A stretch of 64,000 bases of DNA from Allopusillimonas soli (GTDB lineage: Bacteria; Pseudomonadota; Gammaproteobacteria; Burkholderiales; Burkholderiaceae_B). Shown piece by piece: positions 60,921 through 64,000 of the stretch. Position 1 is the first letter of the stretch; every line of letters starts with the position of its first letter. Position numbers and translations under genes: made by a program. The notes beneath the pieces are model-generated. The model did not search any database. It worked only from the letters and a program-made list of their open reading frames with translations, and was not told where the DNA came from. The stretch lies in NCBI RefSeq assembly GCF_004153445.1, contig NZ_SDQC01000002.1, positions 1 through 64,000 on the forward strand. The letters are read 5' to 3'.

Positions 60921-62063
60921 ATGAAAATGCTTGCAAATAATATGGCAACCCCTTTTCCGCTGGGCAGAGTGGCCGGCCGCATGACGCTGGTGCTGGGTAT
61001 GCTTGCCATCCTGGCCGGTTGCGGAGGCAGTGTTTTCTCCGGAGCGGGCCCCACCAAGGGCGATATCCTGGAGCCGCCAACGGAAGAGGGCGTGGAAACG
61101 CCACCCTATACCCTTATTGAACTGTCTGCGGACACGATCAAACCCTATCTACGCCCTGCGGAAGCGGAGCCCGTGGCCGATGTGTCGGCCATGCCCATGC
61201 CCGAAGCAAAGCTGATACCGGGCGACGTCATCAGCGTTACGATTTCCGACAGTGCAGCCGAAGGCGCGCTGTTCGCCCCTCTGGCTGCCGGCGGCACTGT
61301 TTTCGAGCGCGTACGGGTAAACGCCGAAGGCAGGATTTCACTACCCTACGTGGGGCGGCCAAAAGTAGCAGGCCTGACGCTGCCCGGGGTGGAGGACCGC
61401 ATCCGCAAGAATATCGAAAGTGTGGCAACCGATCCGCAAGTGCATGTATCCCTGGTGGGCGACTTGTCAGGCTCGGTACTGGTTGCGGGCGCCGTCAAGG
61501 CGCCGGGGCGATATTCCGCCTTGCAGGGGCCTTTGACCTTGCTTGATGCCATCAACGAGGCGGGCGGCCCGCTACTGGAGCCGCATCTGGTCAAGGTCGT
61601 GTTGCGCACAGGAGGCAACGCCAGCACCTACAGCTACCAGGATCTACTGTCGGGCGCCAACAGGCCTGTGCCGCCGCACTCGGAAATTATCGTGGAACGG
61701 GCTCGCAAGCGTTTTGTGGCCATGGGGGCGGTGGAAAAGCCCGGCCTAATGGATTTGCCGTCCGAGCATCCCAGCTTGCTGGAGGTGCTGGGCTCTGTGG
61801 GTGGTTTGGATGAAAGACGTGCGGACGCCCGCGGCGTATTTGTATTCCGCCTTGTCGACCAGCCAGATGGCCAGACCGAGGCGAAGGTATTCAGACTGGA
61901 CATGCGCAAGCCCACGGCCATATTCCTGGCACGCGAGTTCCTGGTACAGCCCGAGGACGCGGTTTATGTGACCAATGCGCATGTGTATGAATTCCAGAAG
62001 CTGATTTCGCCCATAGTGCAGGTGATGGTGTTGGGCAGGACAGTAGAGAACGTGTCGCGATAG
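60921..62063 (+). CDS. Outer-membrane polysaccharide export lipoprotein (Wza/KpsD/WcbC-like)
   Basis: A 380-residue exporter. The signal peptide ends in the lipobox LAGC (Cys34). The Poly_export domain follows (AKLIPGDVISVTISD...RVNAEGRISLPYVGRPKVAGLTL), then SLBB-type repeats (GSVLVAGAVKAPGRYSALQG; RFVAMGAVEKPGLMDLPSE). The frame extends upstream to 60840, overlapping kpsE, but the signal peptide begins at MKMLANNMA. It forms the outer-membrane channel for the capsule with the KpsE-like protein. It lies 31 bp after kpsE and 12 bp before kpsM. Confidence 0.9.
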   Translation: MKMLANNMATPFPLGRVAGRMTLVLGMLAILAGCGGSVFSGAGPTKGDILEPPTEEGVETPPYTLIELSADTIKPYLRPAEAEPVADVSAMPMPEAKLIPGDVISVTISDSAAEGALFAPLAAGGTVFERVRVNAEGRISLPYVGRPKVAGLTLPGVEDRIRKNIESVATDPQVHVSLVGDLSGSVLVAGAVKAPGRYSALQGPLTLLDAINEAGGPLLEPHLVKVVLRTGGNASTYSYQDLLSGANRPVPPHSEIIVERARKRFVAMGAVEKPGLMDLPSEHPSLLEVLGSVGGLDERRADARGVFVFRLVDQPDGQTEAKVFRLDMRKPTAIFLAREFLVQPEDAVYVTNAHVYEFQKLISPIVQVMVLGRTVENVSR

Positions 62064-62075
62064 GAAGAAATCGTA

Positions 62076-62861
62076 ATGCGTAAGCGCCCAACCCTTGAAA
62101 TCGTACGCGATGTGCTTTTTGCGCTGGTACTGCGTGAAATGCAGACGCGGCTGGGCGCGCGCCGCATGGGCTGGTTCTGGATACTGTTTGAGTCGGCTGC
62201 GCATATCGCAATCATGATGCTGATATTCAGCACCATACATGGGCGAGATGTGCCGGGCATGGAATATTCGGTTTTCCTGCTGACGGGATTGGTGCCATTT
62301 TTTCTAATGCGCAATATCGCCCTGAAGCTGATGGATGCGGTCAATGCCAACAGGGCGCTGTTTGCCTACCCGAATATCAGGCCTTTTGACACGTTTGTAG
62401 CGCGAACGATTGTTGAATTTTGCCTCATGGCTTGCGTATATCTATTGATTGCGGGTTTCATGGCCTTGTGGCTGGATATTGACGTGTCGATTCACAGGCC
62501 GCTTGAATGGATTGCATCCCTTTCGACTGGCATCATTTTGTCATTTGGCCTGGGATTGATCTTCTGCGTTATCGCAGAGGTGATGCCGAACGCGAAGACT
62601 GTAATACGGTTGATATTTTGGCCGCTTTATTTTGTATCGGGCATCATTTTCCCCATTTGGGCAATCCCCAGCCAATACATGTCGTGGTTGCTGTGGAATC
62701 CCTACCTTCATATTTTTGATAATGTGCGTTCAGCCACGTTTGCGCATTTTCCTCACACAGAAGGCATCAGTTATTTATATCCGCTAGAAGTTGCCATAAT
62801 TACATTGTTCCTTGGCATATCACTGTATTGGGTTAGGCGCAGGGAGTTGTTGGCGATATGA
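62076..62861 (+). CDS. kpsM: Capsule ABC transporter permease (KpsM)
   Basis: A 261-residue ABC-2-type permease with six predicted membrane helices. Segments VLREMQTRLGARRMGWFW, LVPFFLMRNIALKLMDAVNAN and FWPLYFVSGIIFPIWAIP are characteristic of KpsM/CtrC/Wzm. AGGAAG precedes the ATG; its end overlaps kpsT by ATGA. It carries the finished, lipid-linked polysaccharide across the inner membrane. Confidence 0.92.
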   Translation: MRKRPTLEIVRDVLFALVLREMQTRLGARRMGWFWILFESAAHIAIMMLIFSTIHGRDVPGMEYSVFLLTGLVPFFLMRNIALKLMDAVNANRALFAYPNIRPFDTFVARTIVEFCLMACVYLLIAGFMALWLDIDVSIHRPLEWIASLSTGIILSFGLGLIFCVIAEVMPNAKTVIRLIFWPLYFVSGIIFPIWAIPSQYMSWLLWNPYLHIFDNVRSATFAHFPHTEGISYLYPLEVAIITLFLGISLYWVRRRELLAI

Positions 62862-63517
62862 TTGAATTGCGTAACGTCACAAAGTCCTATCTGCACGACC
62901 ACGGGGGCAGGAAAACGGTTTTTCGCAATCTGTCGTTCACTATTCCGCCAGATTGCAATGTCGCCATTATCGGGCGAAATGGCGCAGGTAAATCCACATT
63001 GATGCGCTTGCTGTGCGGCCTTGACGCGCCAGACAGCGGAAAAATCATTACCGATAAAAGCATTTCCTGGCCGGTTGGCCTCTCCGGCGGATTTCAAGGC
63101 TCGTTGACCGCCCGCGAGAACGTCAAGTTCGTATGCCGGGTACAGGGTGCAAAGGGTGAAACCTTGAGAAGGCTGGTGCAGTATGTCGAGGCGTTTGCAG
63201 AAATTGAAGAATACTTCGACAGGCCTGTAAAGACGTTTTCAAGCGGCATGCGTAGCCGCGTGGCCTTTGGCCTTAGCCTGGCCTTTGACTTCGATTATTA
63301 CCTTGTGGACGAGGCCATGTCCACGGGCGATGCACATTTCAAGAAAAAGGCGGCAAACGCCTTCAAGGAAAGAACCGGCAAGGCCAACCTGATTCTTGTT
63401 ACACACGGTATGGGTCAGGTTCGCAATCTTTGCGATATGGTCTTGCTGCTGCAAGATGGCAAACTGATTCCGTTTGAAGATGTGGAAGAAGGTATTGCCG
63501 CTTATCAGAAAAGCTAA
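62858..63517 (+). CDS. kpsT: Capsule ABC transporter ATPase (KpsT)
   Basis: A 219-residue ATPase with Walker A GRNGAGKST (39-47), the signature region TFSSGMRSRVAFGLSLAFDFD and Walker B YYLVDEAMSTGD, all typical of KpsT/CtrD. No C-terminal carbohydrate-binding domain is present, as expected for the KpsT (not Wzt-O9a) type. This fits export of a chain recognised through its common lipid terminus. Coupled to kpsM by a 4-bp overlap. Confidence 0.93.
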   Translation: MIELRNVTKSYLHDHGGRKTVFRNLSFTIPPDCNVAIIGRNGAGKSTLMRLLCGLDAPDSGKIITDKSISWPVGLSGGFQGSLTARENVKFVCRVQGAKGETLRRLVQYVEAFAEIEEYFDRPVKTFSSGMRSRVAFGLSLAFDFDYYLVDEAMSTGDAHFKKKAANAFKERTGKANLILVTHGMGQVRNLCDMVLLLQDGKLIPFEDVEEGIAAYQKS

Positions 63518-63575
63518 AGAACAGTTGGTTGGCGTCGGAGAATAACTGGCGCCGACCATAGCAGGGGAAAATGCT

Positions 63576-64000
63576 ATGAGTATCATTGTTACGGGCGGGG
63601 CCGGCTTTATCGGCGCCAATTTTGTTCTGGATTGGCTGGCTCAAAATGATGAGGCCGTCATCAATCTGGATAAGCTCACTTATGCGGGCAATCGCAATAA
63701 TTTGCGCTCCTTGGTCGATGACGCGCGGCATGTTTTTGTGCAAGGCGATATCGCCGATGCGGAGCTGGTGGCTAGACTGTTGCGTCAATACCAGCCTCGA
63801 GCAGTGCTTAACTTTGCAGCCGAAAGCCATGTGGATCGATCCATTAGTGGCCCAGAGGCTTTTATTCAAACAAATATCGTCGGTACGTTCCGCTTGCTGG
63901 AGGCGGTACGCGCATATTGGCAAGCGCTGCCAGAAGAGGAAAAATCGGCTTTTCGTTTTCTGCATGTGTCGACTGACGAAGTATACGGCTCACTTGGCAC
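63576..64000 (+). CDS. rmlB: dTDP-glucose 4,6-dehydratase RmlB (N-terminal part; cut by window edge)
   Basis: The first 141 codons of an extended SDR. The NAD motif TGGAGFIG (6-13), LDKLTYAGN, and the catalytic Thr133-Asp134-Glu135 in VSTDEVYGSLG match RmlB closely (E. coli Thr134-Asp135-Glu136). GGGGA precedes ATG 63576; an out-of-frame ATG at 63571 is not the start. It makes dTDP-4-keto-6-deoxyglucose, the precursor of dTDP-rhamnose and other deoxysugars, so the capsule or a linked glycan probably contains a 6-deoxyhexose. It follows kpsT by 58 bp and continues beyond the window. Confidence 0.93.
   Translation, partial: MSIIVTGGAGFIGANFVLDWLAQNDEAVINLDKLTYAGNRNNLRSLVDDARHVFVQGDIADAELVARLLRQYQPRAVLNFAAESHVDRSISGPEAFIQTNIVGTFRLLEAVRAYWQALPEEEKSAFRFLHVSTDEVYGSLG

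Noticed and set aside
1-64000. CRISPR arrays, tRNA/rRNA genes, riboswitches
   Set aside because: No regularly spaced direct repeats, no cloverleaf-like sequence and no conserved riboswitch core was recognised by eye; a covariance-model scan would be decisive.

Overview
The window looks like chromosome from a betaproteobacterium, most likely Alcaligenaceae (the Bordetella / Achromobacter / Pusillimonas neighbourhood). The main clue is five stand-alone Bug/TctC periplasmic receptors, each beside small catabolic operons and a dedicated regulator, with no TctA/TctB membrane partners. The rest of the gene content (type III CoA-transferases, an Fbp-like ABC system, a TRAP system, a group 2 type capsule cluster) fits. 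This assignment is inference from gene content; there is no rRNA or marker gene. No tRNA, rRNA or CRISPR array was recognised.

Layout. 1-0.65 kb: right end of an IS3-family element abutting a decapitated Rpn/DUF4351 nuclease gene. 0.65-8.4 kb: Bug + aldehyde dehydrogenase + ThDP-enzyme operon, a divergent SDR whose catalytic residues are replaced, a second Bug with an RraA-like aldolase, and a GntR/FCD regulator with a perfect palindromic operator. 8.5-15 kb: MFS exporter, a three-gene Fe(III)-type ABC importer with a Fur-box-like site, and a nucleoside/guanine deaminase. 15.1-28.6 kb: an IclR-centred cluster resembling the bbs (benzylsuccinate) pathway in composition: thiolase-like + DUF35 pair (probably an aldolase), Bug, two CaiB/BaiF CoA-transferases, enoyl-CoA hydratase, acyl-CoA dehydrogenase, a metal-ligand-less Fe-ADH homologue, PrpF, MmgE/PrpD and a 2-hydroxyacid dehydrogenase. 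A 17-bp motif recurs in its intergenic regions. 28.6-34.0 kb: SDR / cyclase / acyl-CoA ligase / GntR-UTRA operon, divergent from a fourth Bug.

34.0-36.7 kb: a hipB antitoxin gene with two AATCC-N12-GGATT operators but a gutted hipA, then an arsR-arsI-acr3 arsenic operon. 36.8-40.0 kb: LysR, a fifth Bug and a TauD/TfdA dioxygenase. 40.0-50.0 kb: a nine-gene minus-strand operon (M20 amidohydrolase, TRAP P/Q/M, two-part UxaA-type lyase, TIM-barrel isomerase, FAH hydrolase, alpha/beta hydrolase) with a divergent PucR regulator.

50.1-50.3 kb: a nested inverted repeat of about 216 bp separates the catabolic half from a visibly GC-richer capsule locus (50.4-64 kb). There a 2546-residue iterative type I PKS/FAS (KS-AT-DH-inactive MT-ER-KR-ACP) is followed 5 bp later by an alpha-oxoamine-synthase-like PLP enzyme. 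This is the RkpA/RkpG (rhizobia) and WcbR/WcbT (Burkholderia) arrangement. They are transcribed away from kpsE-like, wza/kpsD-like, kpsM, kpsT and a truncated rmlB. The most interesting inference is that the PKS and PLP enzyme build a dedicated, possibly sphingoid-like, lipid for the exported polysaccharide.
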